Shown: positions 9,195 to 18,567 of the stretch, one piece after another
Position numbering within the stretch: position 1 is the stretch's first letter
Layout of the letters: every line of letters starts with the position of its first letter
Source: Panagrolaimus kolymaensis
Lineage: Eukaryota > Nematoda > Chromadorea > Rhabditida > Panagrolaimidae
Reading direction: 5' to 3'
Assembly (NCBI GenBank): GCA_028622995.1
Contig: JAJQJQ010000036.1
Location: 2,232,001 to 2,296,000, forward strand
Length of the DNA stretch: 64,000 nucleotides
Position numbers and translations under genes: made by a program
Notes under the pieces: model-generated
What the model saw: the letters and a program-made list of their open reading frames with translations, nothing else
Told to the model about the DNA's origin: nothing
Database searches by the model: none

Positions 9195-9604
9195 TATTAA
9201 AAAAAGCCCAAGCGATGGGAATCCCAAACTTTTTAGGAACTTTTCCTATCGACCGAATACCGTCATTAATAAATAAATTTCCATGTTCCTTTATCTTCAA
9301 TCATGATCCGCATGACGAGCCTGGCTCTCATTGGTGCGCTGTAATTATCCACTCTCTAAGAAAGGCAGAATATTTTGATAGTTTAGGGAAGCCGCCGCCA
9401 CCTCAAATTTACCGTAAATTTTCTGTAAAATATAATACCACAGCATTCCAGAACATTCTACAAGATACTTGTGGTCAACATTGTCTCTACTTTCTTTATC
9501 TCCGCCTTGTTTTAAAATTTTCTCGTTCTACTGTAATTGATTTTTTAACTTCTTTTAAAAATATGGATAAATATGTAAAAAATTTTGTAATGAACTATTT
9601 TTAA
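9179..9604 (+). CDS. Adenain-like cysteine protease (maturation protease)
   Basis: This cleaves capsid precursor proteins during virion maturation (peptidase family C5). At 141 aa it has the short Polinton length. The catalytic layout follows adenain: His51 in GSHWCAV, Asp67 in EYFDSLG, Gln91 and Cys98 in DTCGQHC, with Gln seven residues before Cys as in adenain. All catalytic positions are present, so the protein is probably active. It overlaps the 52-aa membrane protein gene by 16 bp and is followed after 44 bp by the next plus-strand gene. Confidence 0.93.
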   Translation: MDETIILKKAQAMGIPNFLGTFPIDRIPSLINKFPCSFIFNHDPHDEPGSHWCAVIIHSLRKAEYFDSLGKPPPPQIYRKFSVKYNTTAFQNILQDTCGQHCLYFLYLRLVLKFSRSTVIDFLTSFKNMDKYVKNFVMNYF

Positions 9605-9648
9605 ATTAAATAAATTTGTAATTTTTATTTTGTATCATTCTATCAATT

Positions 9649-10041
9649 ATGTCGGTTCCAAGTCCAGTCATTCCTTATTCAATGTCTAATCCAAATCCAA
9701 GACCAGTTGGAAAACGTTTTCATGATAATTATCAATTTATTAAAAAAATTACCATGACGACAAATGAAAAGAAAAAAAAGGGTTTGATCGATAATGCCAG
9801 TTTTGATGAACTTGTGGCTCTTGTTGAATCATGTTATAATGTTATTACTGGTCAATTTGAAGTTAATAATTGCCAATTAAATAATTTACGAAGCCACGCC
9901 TCTCAACTTCGTGAATTTGCAAAAACTCGAAGTATTTTAAAAGCAAGAAAAATTCTTCAAACTGGAAATGGAGAATTTTTGCAGCCACTTCTTATTCCTA
10001 TTCTTATAGAAGCAAGTCGCAGAAAACCAAAAAGAAAATAA
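9649..10041 (+). CDS. Conserved small Polinton protein, 130 aa
   Basis: A helical, basic protein. The central part (SFDELVALVESCYNVITGQF, then LRSHASQLREFAKTRS) and the end (LQTGNGEFLQPLLIPIL plus a basic tail RRKPKRK) match a pattern I know from Polinton and adintovirus gene sets. There, such a protein recurs near the protease and integrase, with no established function. The basic tail suggests nucleic-acid or capsid-interior binding. It starts 44 bp after the protease and stops 3 bp before the next ATG, so it belongs to the packed plus-strand block. Confidence 0.75.
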   Translation: MSVPSPVIPYSMSNPNPRPVGKRFHDNYQFIKKITMTTNEKKKKGLIDNASFDELVALVESCYNVITGQFEVNNCQLNNLRSHASQLREFAKTRSILKARKILQTGNGEFLQPLLIPILIEASRRKPKRK

Positions 10042-10044
10042 AAA

Positions 10045-10848
10045 ATGTCTTTAAAATATTATTTGATTGATTCAAAAAAATATGATTCCCTTTTAAAATC
10101 TTATGATCCCGAACATCTTGGCACTGCGGCAGCTGATCTAAGCAAAGTTATTTCCAGAAAAGATATTAATTCATCTGAAAAAAATGCTCTTTATAATGTC
10201 AATTTAAAATCATTTTTAAAAAAATTAAAATCATCTGCAGAAGCCCCTGTTAATGTCAAACTTGATTCCACTGTTAATGAGACATTAGAAAAATTGACAG
10301 ATTTTATTCAAAATCAATCTGATCAATCAAATAATCCTCCTTTATCTCCTTCCAGTTCATTTAATAATTCAAGTAATTATCCATCACCTAATGAAAACCA
10401 ACCAGAAAAAAAGGCATCTCCAGCACTCAATACTCCAACACCAAAAACTCGAAGAAAAGCTCGAACTCCAAATGCACCAAGAAAAAATGCTCCTTTTATT
10501 CCATCAGTTGAAGATGTTGAGGATGAAAGTCATCAACAGCAAAGAAAAGGAAAACGCAGACTTTCAATGGTAAATACGCCTGCAATTAAAGCCAAAAAGG
10601 TTGAAGCCGTGACTCAATATATAATGAGTAATAATGAAAAGTTCAATTTTAATCAAAGAGGGCAAGTTGTTGATCCTAAAACAAAACAACCTGTGCCTGG
10701 CTCAAATTTGGCAGATATTGCACGTCATGTCGTTGAAGGCAGCGTTGGTAGCTACAGTCCAGCCGGATATCGAAAAGTCAAGCATGTGATTGGGCACGAT
10801 CCAACGGTAAATAAAATTCGTTTTAGCGTGAAAAATTGGAATAAATGA
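10045..10848 (+). CDS. Conserved Polinton protein of unknown function, 267 aa
   Basis: The N-terminal part (residues about 1-60) is helical with the pattern YDSLL...SEKNALYN seen in unnamed proteins of other Polintons. The middle (about 90-190) is disordered, with Ser/Pro/Asn-rich and basic stretches (KTRRKARTPNAPRKN, QQRKGKRRLS). The C-terminal about 75 residues are ordered and include a GSNLADIARHVVEG segment. Basic disordered linkers suggest DNA or capsid-interior contacts. It follows the previous gene by 3 bp and is the last long gene of the plus-strand block. Confidence 0.7.
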   Translation: MSLKYYLIDSKKYDSLLKSYDPEHLGTAAADLSKVISRKDINSSEKNALYNVNLKSFLKKLKSSAEAPVNVKLDSTVNETLEKLTDFIQNQSDQSNNPPLSPSSSFNNSSNYPSPNENQPEKKASPALNTPTPKTRRKARTPNAPRKNAPFIPSVEDVEDESHQQQRKGKRRLSMVNTPAIKAKKVEAVTQYIMSNNEKFNFNQRGQVVDPKTKQPVPGSNLADIARHVVEGSVGSYSPAGYRKVKHVIGHDPTVNKIRFSVKNWNK

Positions 10849-10899
10849 TTTCAGATTTGCTGTCACTTGGCTTTTTTATTTTGTCAATCAATTGAAAAC

Positions 10900-11079
10900 A
10901 TGAACTTTGAAATGGAGAAAAATGAACCAGAAAATCAATTTTCTTTTGCTAAAAGCTATTTAATTCATAATTTTCCTTTCCTTTCTATCATGTTTAAACC
11001 ATCTTTTGTCGCTTTTTTTAATTGTAAACATTCTTTATTTATTTTAAACGATAAATTTGAAATTGTAAAAATAAATTAA
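10900..11079 (+). CDS. Possible small protein, 59 aa
   Basis: The open frame extends upstream to a TTG at 10867, but the first ATG is at 10900 (MNFEMEKN). It is Phe-rich with a mildly hydrophobic middle (HNFPFLSIMFKPSFVAFF) and has no recognised domain. It ends 4 bp from the convergent integrase stop, as expected in a compact element, but the low-complexity AT-rich codons make chance possible. Confidence 0.35.
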   Translation: MNFEMEKNEPENQFSFAKSYLIHNFPFLSIMFKPSFVAFFNCKHSLFILNDKFEIVKIN

Positions 11080-11083
11080 TTAA

Positions 11084-12096
11084 TTAATCATCATCATCAT
11101 CAAGTAAATCGTCTTCTGATATCCACATTGTCGTTTTAGCTCCAACCCATTTGACAAGAAATTCTTTTTTTCCACGATACATTCTTGATTTGAGTACTTC
11201 TTCAATCCTAAACGTCATTCCTTCACGGTCAACTTTAACAAGTTGATGTTGATAAAACCGCTCTTTGAGTTTTTTGCCGTCCATAGCTTCGAGTGCATAG
11301 ACTACAGGATTTGTACTGTATACACGAATAATTTTAAATACTTCATCTGTGTAATTAACATTATAACCTTTTGAAAAGGCATCTCGTTTATATGGTATTC
11401 GAACATGATCATTAATTTTAAATTTTAATGACTTACGCATAGATGCTTTAGAGTTTTTAAACAATCGATCCCAAATTGGTTGAGCATTTGAAGGATTCAT
11501 ATCGATTGGTCGCATTTGAATGACACGTGAATATGATTTATTGAGGTTATCGAATATTTGTTGATAAACATCCACCCAATTTGTTGTATTTTTTTGAGAG
11601 AAATATTTATAAACTCTCCTTTTAAAATCCTGAATTCTTCTCTCAACACAAGCAGCTTTAGTAGTTTGATTTGAACTAGTATAAGCTTGAATTCCTCTGC
11701 TTTTTAAAAATTCTTTTACTTGTTTATTGATGAATTCACTTCCGCGATCAGAAAAAATCGAAACAGGTTGATACTTTGATTCATCCAATATTGATTTTAG
11801 GGCGGCTAAAACCTCAGTGCTCGATTTCGTTTTTAATGGACGCCCAAAGGCCATCTTGCTTAAAACGTCCACGCCCATCAATAAATATTTATAACCAAAA
11901 TTCGTTGAAGCAAGCTTATCGAATATTGCCAAATCAAGCTGAATATCTGTAAAATAGCCAAGAGGGATCGTTTTTAAGCGAGGATAACGATGTCGAATAG
12001 GATGAAAAAGTGTTCGAGTTCTTGATGAAGTCACCCATTTTTCAAATTCTTCTTTACTCACCTTTCCTTTAGTTACGCGACGCAAATTATCTGTTC
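11084..12096 (-). pseudogene. Polinton integrase, main part (5' end split off by MULE)
   Basis: Retrovirus-like DDE integrase with a C-terminal chromodomain, which inserts Polinton DNA. Catalytic acids are seen as Asp in DIQLDLA, Asp in FSDRGSEF and Glu in ACVERRIQ. The chromodomain is near the end (FRIEEVLKSRMYRGKKEFLVKW), followed by an Asp-rich tail. No ATG opens this part: the frame runs back through 12096, where the MULE terminal repeat begins. The missing first 18 codons lie at 17664-17717 on the far side of the MULE. Together, with one target-duplication copy counted, the parts make 352 codons in phase. There is no other lesion, so the insertion appears recent. Confidence 0.92.
12089..12096. 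repeat. Target-site duplication, left copy (ATCTGTTC)
   Basis: Eight bases directly outside the MULE's left terminal repeat, repeated exactly at 17664-17671. An 8-9 bp duplication is typical for MULE insertion. Confidence 0.9.
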
Positions 12097-12506
12097 GGGA
12101 CGAGTGCGATTCTCCGAATAAGGAAACTCCGAATATGGAAACCGCAATGGAAACTCCGAATGCGGAAACTTTGCTATTTTGAGGATTTATAAGTATGAAA
12201 CTTTCAGAATAGGGTAATTTAGAGTCGATTTAACGATTTTTAATATTTCCAAACCCTTATGCATACAATATTAAGGATTGGCTGATGCCCTCAGGGGAAA
12301 ATTATTTTTTTTATCTTCAAATTTTTGCATTTGACTTAGAATTTATTGGAGATTAATTAAAAAGGCTATTAAATAACTTTTGACATTTTTTAAAACTATG
12401 AATATGCAAATTTTTCCACATTGACCTATTTTTTTACTGCTACCATTATTAGTTTATCGCCTGTTGATAATGGGCTTGATGCTTTGCTTAATTTCTTTTA
12501 CAACTT
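12097..12506. repeat. MULE left terminal inverted repeat (about 410 bp)
   Basis: Matches the reverse complement of the right end with scattered differences and small indels. The outer 70 bp contain several copies of a CTCCGAATA(T/A)GGAAA-like motif spaced about 15-20 bp, possible transposase-binding sites. Confidence 0.85.
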
Positions 12507-12577
12507 AATATTATTTTAATTTTTTTATTTTTCTAGCAATATATAAATAACAAACAAAACAAAAAAGAAATAACATA

Positions 12578-15500
12578 TTATTGTTCATTTGTCTTCAAAA
12601 CGGGTTGATAATGATTATTTTTGAAATATAAACAAATATCTGGATAACCAGGTTTGTGTTCATAATTCTTTTTCTCTTCGGGGCTGTAAACATTCCATCT
12701 GTGAGTGTCTGCATCGATATATTTTGTATAACAAAATACATTAACCAAGAACAATTGAGCAAATGCTTTTATATCTTCAGCACCCATCCATAATTCTTCA
12801 CCCACGGCTTTACCATCTTTATTTTCCTTTTCCATTTGTTCTATCAAATCTAATTGTCTTTTTGCATCGCCTTTTTTACCTTCTTTGAAATTACGCCATT
12901 CAGTAATTCTTTTTCTCAACATCCAATGGTATTTATCTTTTCCAAAAAGTATATATGAGAATGCTCTGTATCCACAATTTCCATCGCCAAGAACGTTGGT
13001 AACAGTCAAGGGCAAAGTAAGACTTTCAAAATTTTTCATATTTCTTAAAGGTGAATTTTTTGTTTTTGTAATAGGAATTCTTAAATAATCACAAGTATCA
13101 GCAAAGAATTTTTCTGATGGAGGTCTAAAGCCGGCCAATGCACTATGATTTCGTAATGATTCTCTTTGAATTATAATTTTTTGAGGGCTATTTGAGGGCT
13201 TCAAACATTTTGATGATTTAAAATTGCTTTCTTCCATTGGAGCTTTTCTTTTAAAGGAACTGCTGAAAGAAGACTGGGGTGATCGAGAACGAGAGAATGA
13301 CGTGATTTTTTCTTCTTTTTGGCTTGGCACATAACCATCTCTGTAAGCTGGAGGTGTGTGATAATCGCCATAATCATAATCAAAGCTTTTGGCATTAACG
13401 AAAGGTTTTTCGATATCATCTTCATCATTTATGAATTCTCCATCCGTATCATATCCATCCACATTTTTGACCAAGGTTTCTGATAATTTGGAGGGTTCAT
13501 CGATAAAATCAGAATCATCATCCGCATCATTATCTGAGGCAAAAAAGTTAAGGTAATTGTCAATTTCTTCTTCATTATCGCTTTCTTCAGCATCGCTTTC
13601 TTCAGAATCGCCATCATCATTATCATCCCCCATTTCAGTTGCATTCAAATCTATTCCACATTTTTTAAGAGAAGATTTCACTTTTTTAGCCTTTTGCAAC
13701 AAATAGCTAACTCGAATGACATGCTCCAAAGCTTTTTCTGCAATTTCTTCATCTGATAATTCATCTTCCATTTCAATAACTTCTGTACGATATCGGTTTT
13801 CAAAGGTTTCTAAGTCACCATCCAAATCGAGGTATTTCACTTGCACATGCTTTGTGTGTCGTTTGTATTTAAGTTGTTTCACTCGATTGCTAGCATCCAA
13901 AAAAAGGCGTTTTAAAGTTGTCAAAAATGTGGATAATGCGGGATGAATTCGAATATATTCAGATCTCTTTAAAAATGCATTGTATGATTCTACAGGGTTT
14001 GTATTTCGGAAATATCGCATGCCATAAAATGATATTTTGAAATTTTCATTCAACCATGTGCTTCGCATATAATCAATCATTTGCTAAAAATAAATTGTAA
14101 ATTTATCGAATTGACAAATTAAAATTAATCTTACTTTCATTTCCTTAATAGGCCAGTCTTCTTTTTTAACATTTCTTGGTCTTCCTGGAGGTGTTGCAAG
14201 TTTCATATCAAATACGATAATTGCATGATCATGGGGAAGCAATAGCAAAGCCATTAAATTTCTAATCCATTGGCGAACAGTATCATGGGTTTGGTAAAGT
14301 TGCATAAGATGCAAAGTATTTGCTTTTCGGATAATAGCTTGGCTACTATGGAACAAGCAACCACGAACAATATTTCCAAAATGTTTTTCAATAGCGGACC
14401 AAGCAGCCTTTTCGAAATCTACATGCCATCTCTCAGCCGATAATCTCAATCCACATTGGTCCAAAGCTTTCTTCAACCATCCGAAAATATTTAAATAATT
14501 TTTCTTTTCCTTGTTTTTCATTATCGCCATTGCTACACAAACCCATTCTCGTTCAGTGGGTTTATTGTGATCAGGGATGACAAGAGCAACAATACACAAT
14601 ACTTGTTTCCAATCTTTGGGTGCACATTGAAAAGTTGAATCACTCATGACAATTGTAGCTTCGGAAAGGGTTCTTAATAATCGAGGAGTACTGACAAGCA
14701 TTGCATTATCATTTTCATTAATTACCCAGCAACGTTTTCCTAATTGACGTTCAAATCCAATCATTTTAGTCTGAGCAATTTCCATTTCTTTTTTATTCTT
14801 ATTAGACGCACGATAAAGACCATATCGTTGCTGAGACAAAGGGTCGTAAAAAAGTATTGCATCTCCCTGAGATTCTGCTTTTTTCTTTCCCTACAATTGC
14901 GGAATAAATATAATGCAAAATTAAAATTAAAATAAACTAACTTCTTCAAAGGCTTGTTGAATATTTACATGATCATTTTTTTCGAGGTTTTCATGCACTT
15001 CTCTAATAATTTGGGTCGCAGCAATTTGGTGAGGATTATGGGCATCACAAAGTTCATGATGTTGTTCTTTGTAGCGCAACTCTTTTGTTACCATATTTAA
15101 AATTGCAGTGGCGATAATTTTTTGATATTTGGGATGAGTTTCTTTAAGTGTTTTGCATTTTTCACATCGAAAATATAAAGTTTGTTCTGTTTTTTGATTG
15201 AGAACAAACATACGGCATACAGGTTTTTTGATAACAATAATATGTTTATTGAGCTTTTCTGACATAAGTAATTCATAATCATTCCTTAAAAAATTGAAAT
15301 TTAAATATGAAATTCTAATAACTATTAACTTACGTCCTGCTATAAGACTGTTGGGGTCGAGTTGAACGGCTTTTTAGATATTTGCAAACAGTGCCTTTTA
15401 ATACAGCTTTTCTATTCAAAATTTGGCGAATTTTGATTCCAAGAGCTTCTTGCGTTTCTATTTCATTATTGCTTTTATCTTCAAATACATAAATAGCATC

Positions 15501-15722
15501 TTGAATTTCAATATCATCCCAAGGAATACGTTGGGAAGGGATGTCTTCTACGGGTTCTGATTTAATTGCATTTGCCAAAGAAGCAGCAGCATTTGGATCA
15601 TTAGCGAGCTTCTTGATATCAGCGGGAGCCCAACCAGATGCAAGTAAATTTTTGATAAGTTGGTCACCGTCCAAAGACACTTCATTGGTAACGCTAACAA
15701 TAACACGTTTTTGAGAAGCCAT
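12578..15722 (-). CDS. MULE transposase fused to C-terminal OTU protease domain, 997 aa
   Basis: Four exons: 15722-15334, 15284-14942, 14890-14135 and 14083-12578, with introns of 49, 51 and 51 bp. All junctions keep the frame. Residues about 140-240 hold a FLYWCH/WRKY-like zinc-binding region (FRCEKCKTLKE, then HHELCDAHNP). The DDE core has Asp328 (MSDSTF), Asp402 (HVDFEKAA) and Glu528 (NPVESYN). An acidic disordered linker (about 630-800) leads to an OTU-like cysteine protease: Asp863 and Cys866 in GDGNCGYRAF and His987 in NNHYQPVL. OTU proteases remove ubiquitin; its role in transposition is unknown. All catalytic residues are present, so the gene may be active. Confidence 0.93.
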
Positions 15723-16249
15723 TGTACTATAAAATTTGTAATGGTAAAATCATAAATGGAAATCATAAATTTGATAATGACGGAAAATTATAAACCGATG
15801 AATAAAAATTGAAATAAATTTATTCTAATTCTAATCAACTATGAAATAATAATTTGGAAATAAATATCAAAAAAATAATAATTCGCGTATTTTAAAATAT
15901 TTTCAAGAGAAATGAAGAAAAGCAACTGATCGCTGGAAGTATTGAATGAATGAAGTTTTTGAATGATTCAGAAGTTGGCGGTTAAAAAAATGCTTGCTTC
16001 ATTAACATATGTCAAGTGGTACTTAAGTGTGATTGAGATATCCTCAAAGGTGCTTCAAAGCATTCTCTTTGATTTGTTTCTCTTTGAAATATGTTTGAGA
16101 GATGAATTAGGCGCCAAAGCCTTTTTTTAGTTATTCATTTGCAGAAAGTTTTCCAACATCGGTATTCAATGTGTTTGACGGCGGCGTGCAAACAATTTCA
16201 TCAAATTGATTGTCAAATATTTATTTTTTGTTTTTTTAGATTTGAAGAT
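15723..16249. promoter_or_regulatory. Divergent promoter region of the MULE genes
   Basis: This 527-bp spacer separates the transposase start (minus strand) and the ESCRT-III-like start (plus strand). It is AT-rich, with short repeats around CTTTGAAA/TTTGATTTG near 16040-16095. The last bases (TTTTTTTAG at 16231-16239) form a splice acceptor 10 bp before the plus-strand ATG, suggesting trans-splicing or an unseen 5' exon. Confidence 0.45.
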
Positions 16250-16897
16250 ATGGCTCAACTTATTAAAATGTTCTTGAAGAAAGTGAAGAAGATGCTCGAA
16301 AAATTAATAAAAAAAGAATGTGCGGCAACACCGCAAGAATCCATCTCAAAGCTACGTGAAACTGAAAAAATGTTAATGAAAAAGCAAGACTTCCTCGAAA
16401 AGAAGATTCAGCAGGTAAGCTTATTTTTGTTTTTTTTCTTTCTTTTTAATTACATGAAACTTTTATAGGAAACTCAAACAGCTCGTAAAAATGCTTCGGC
16501 AAATAAGCGTATCGCTTTACAAGCATTGAAAAGAAAGAAGCATCATGAAAAGCAACAACTACATATTGACGGAGTATTACAAAGAATTGAATATCAAAGA
16601 AAAAGTTTAGAAAGAAATTTATCAATTTTTATCTCTGAACAACAAGATGTCGCAAATGAAATCGCTGGAGCTATCGCAAATCCCATTGGTTTTGGTAATG
16701 ATATCGATGAAAGTGTATTTTTAGCTGAATTAGAAGAATTTGAAGAAGTAAGTTGCTTATTTTTTGTTTGTATGACTATTATTATATTCTTTGCTAACTT
16801 TTAGGAAACTATCAATGAAAAACTTATTACTGTTGGTCAAAAGAACAAGAAAGAAGAAGATGATATGGCTGAATTGGAACAATGGGCAACATCGTAA
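16250..16897 (+). CDS. ESCRT-III Snf7/CHMP4 (VPS32)-like protein carried by the MULE, 178 aa
   Basis: Exons are 16250-16414, 16469-16747 and 16805-16897, with introns of 54 and 57 bp in phase 0. Snf7/CHMP4 proteins polymerise on membranes and drive scission in endosome sorting, cytokinesis and repair. Residues about 27-55 (ATPQESISKLRETEKMLMKK) and 56-95 (NKRIALQALKRKKHHEKQ) match the alpha1-alpha2 hairpin. Residues about 117-148 match the segment ending in PIGFG and EFEE. The C-terminal DDMAELEQW matches the CHMP4 C-terminal MIM helix for Vps4/Alix binding. Against about 220-aa CHMP4 proteins, about 30-35 residues between alpha2 and alpha4 are missing, so polymerisation may be altered. It lies inside the MULE repeats, so it is captured cargo. 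The frame is intact. Confidence 0.92.
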
Positions 16898-17102
16898 CTT
16901 CAATCAAGGATTATGTAAACTTATTTCGTCATTCGATTCATCTTCCCTATGGGTCAATGGTCTCTTGGTCCCTTCTTTTGCTTGTATTATTTAATTATGT
17001 ACACATTTTTTACTTTATTGTTTTGTTTTTTTGTTTGTTTGTTACTTTTGTTTTTGATTGAATAAAAATATTATTATTATCAAAAAAAGATTATATAATA
17101 TA

Positions 17103-17663
17103 AAGTTGTAAAAGAAATTAATGAAAGCATCAAGCCCATGAGCAACAGGCGATTCGCAAAATTATTGATAATTGCAGCAGTTAAAAATATTTGAAAAATA
17201 TGGATCAATTTGCATATTCATGGTTAAAAAAGGTTTTAAAAGTTATTTAATAGCCTTTTTAATTAATCTCCAATAAATACTAAGTAAAATGCAAAAATTT
17301 GAAGAAAAAGAAGTTTTTCCCCACAGAGCATCAACAAAATCCTTAATAGTGAATAACATAAGGGTTTGGAAATATTAAAAATCGGTAAATCAACTTTAAA
17401 TTACCATATCCTGATAATTTCATAACTATAAACCTTCAAAATGGTAAAGTTTTCATATTCATCACCTGAGGGCATCAGCCAATCCTTAATATTGTATGCA
17501 TAAGGGTTTGGAAATATTAAAAATCGTTAAATCGACTCTAAATTACCTTATTCTGTAAGTTTCATACTTATAAATCCTCAAAATAGCAAAGTTTCCGTAT
17601 TCGGAGTTTCCATTGCGGTTTCCATATTCGGAGTTTCCTTATTCGGAGAAATTCTACACTCTC
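17103..17663. repeat. MULE right terminal inverted repeat (about 560 bp, with internal duplication)
   Basis: Longer than the left repeat because a segment of about 125 bp is present twice: an inner diverged copy near 17340-17465 and the outer copy near 17484-17608, offset by 144 bp. The outer copy is the one closely matching the left repeat. Confidence 0.85.
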
Positions 17664-17671
17664 ATCTGTTC
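17664..17671. repeat. Target-site duplication, right copy (ATCTGTTC)
   Basis: Exact copy of 12089-12096, directly outside the MULE's right terminal repeat. Confidence 0.9.
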
Positions 17672-17717
17672 CACTATAGCTTGATGGCTCTCGTATATCA
17701 GTATAGAATTTTTCCAT
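17664..17717 (-). pseudogene. Polinton integrase, first 18 codons
   Basis: The minus-strand ATG at 17717 opens 18 codons (MEKFYTDIREPSSYSGTD) ending exactly at the outer edge of the target duplication. The start matches the usual Polinton integrase opening (MEKF..., then a P-x-SY-G pattern). This is the missing 5' end of the gene at 11084-12096. Confidence 0.88.
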
Positions 17718-17718
17718 T

Positions 17719-18441
17719 ATGGAAGGAGGTGCTTCTTTTACCATTTTGAGCTATTTTTTTATTTATTTACCGTGCACAACAAAAATGTCTTTGTTCAGCG
17801 AAAATACGGTGGCTCTTTTTAAAGAAGAAAATAATAATAGTTTTAGTATTGTTTATCAAAATTTAATTGATTTATCAAATAAAACTGAGCGGGAATATTT
17901 GGATTTTGAAGAAAAAATATTATCTGTTACTGCTTTTCAAATAGAGAAAACAAAATATTTTATTGCTAGAAGCAAAATAGATAACGCAACACTCTTTTAT
18001 ATTAAGAATGACTATCCAATGACTATTCATGCCTATGGATTCGACAAAATACGCTACAATGTTTTTACGCAAAAATTGTATGATTATCAAAATTTTCAAT
18101 TGAGCGAATATGATATTGCCAATTTTATGAATGATATAATCGCTTCGAGAAAACCAATACCGCTGAGATCCATAAAAACCCAATTAATTGAGGACTATGC
18201 ATTCTGGAATCATGAAAGCTTTTTAATTTTACAAAGAGAAAAAATCTACAGTATGTACTTTAATAATATTAGCTCACCCATCTTTATTTCAAATGGTAAA
18301 TGCATCCCTTTTCAATCGATTGGACAGCGACTCATTGTTTTCCGTCTCTTATGCCTTTTTTCATTGATTTTATTGTTTGCTTTTGTCTTTTTTGGATTTA
18401 ATCTTTCCCGCAAATCAAAAAATAAAATCTTTAACTCGTAA
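17719..18441 (+). CDS. Putative type I membrane glycoprotein of Polinton, 240 aa
   Basis: From the ATG at 17719 the protein begins with a signal-peptide-like segment (SFTILSYFFIYLPC) and ends with one membrane helix (residues about 204-225, FRLLCLFSLILLFAFVFFGF) and a short basic tail. The exterior part, about 180 residues, carries NNS, NKT and NAT glycosylation sites and almost no Cys. Another start at 17785 (MSLFSEN) would remove the signal. The 17719 start lies 1 bp from the divergent integrase ATG, which is tight. No viral fusion-protein features (fusion loop, heptads, Cys pattern) are seen. I do not recognise the family; a membrane or envelope role is inferred. Confidence 0.65.
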   Translation: MEGGASFTILSYFFIYLPCTTKMSLFSENTVALFKEENNNSFSIVYQNLIDLSNKTEREYLDFEEKILSVTAFQIEKTKYFIARSKIDNATLFYIKNDYPMTIHAYGFDKIRYNVFTQKLYDYQNFQLSEYDIANFMNDIIASRKPIPLRSIKTQLIEDYAFWNHESFLILQREKIYSMYFNNISSPIFISNGKCIPFQSIGQRLIVFRLLCLFSLILLFAFVFFGFNLSRKSKNKIFNS

Positions 18442-18567
18442 AAATTGTTTTGTGTTTAAAAGAAAAATAAATGTATTTTTAAAAATTTTATTAGAATAAA
18501 AAAAAGCTTACAATAATAACATTAACAATCATCGATAAAATTATTTTAAATAAATAAAATTATTTAA

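Larger units (their letters stand above)
12097..17663. mobile_element. MULE (Mutator-like) DNA transposon, complete, 5,567 bp
   Basis: Bounded by inverted repeats beginning GGGACGAGTG (left) and GAGAGTG (right, read inward) and by an 8-bp target duplication. It carries a MULE transposase-OTU gene (minus strand) and an ESCRT-III-like gene (plus strand), divergently arranged. It lies inside the Polinton integrase. Both genes appear intact and the duplication copies are identical, suggesting recent movement. Confidence 0.95.
1..18441. mobile_element. Polinton/Maverick element (partial; left end outside window, right end not found)
   Basis: The gene set is diagnostic: protein-primed DNA polymerase B, A32/FtsK-like packaging ATPase, minor and major capsid proteins, adenovirus-type cysteine protease and retrovirus-like chromodomain integrase, all in one compact block. 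In this superfamily the integrase and polymerase usually lie towards opposite ends, as here (polymerase left, integrase right). Without the 5.6-kb MULE at 12,097-17,663 the visible part is about 12.9 kb, consistent with the usual 15-20 kb. No terminal inverted repeat or 6-bp target duplication can be shown because the left end is outside the window. The right boundary is therefore a guess and could lie further right, among the genes at 18.5-25 kb. The element cannot make a normal integrase now because the MULE splits that gene. Confidence 0.93.

Noticed and set aside
16139..16249. Longer N-terminus of the Snf7-like protein
   Set aside because: The frame is open but runs through a clear splice acceptor (TTTTTTTAG); CHMP4-like sequence starts after 16250.
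12097..17663. An intron of the integrase gene
   Set aside because: The interruption is 5.6 kb with terminal inverted repeats, an 8-bp target duplication and two genes of its own; its ends are not splice sites.
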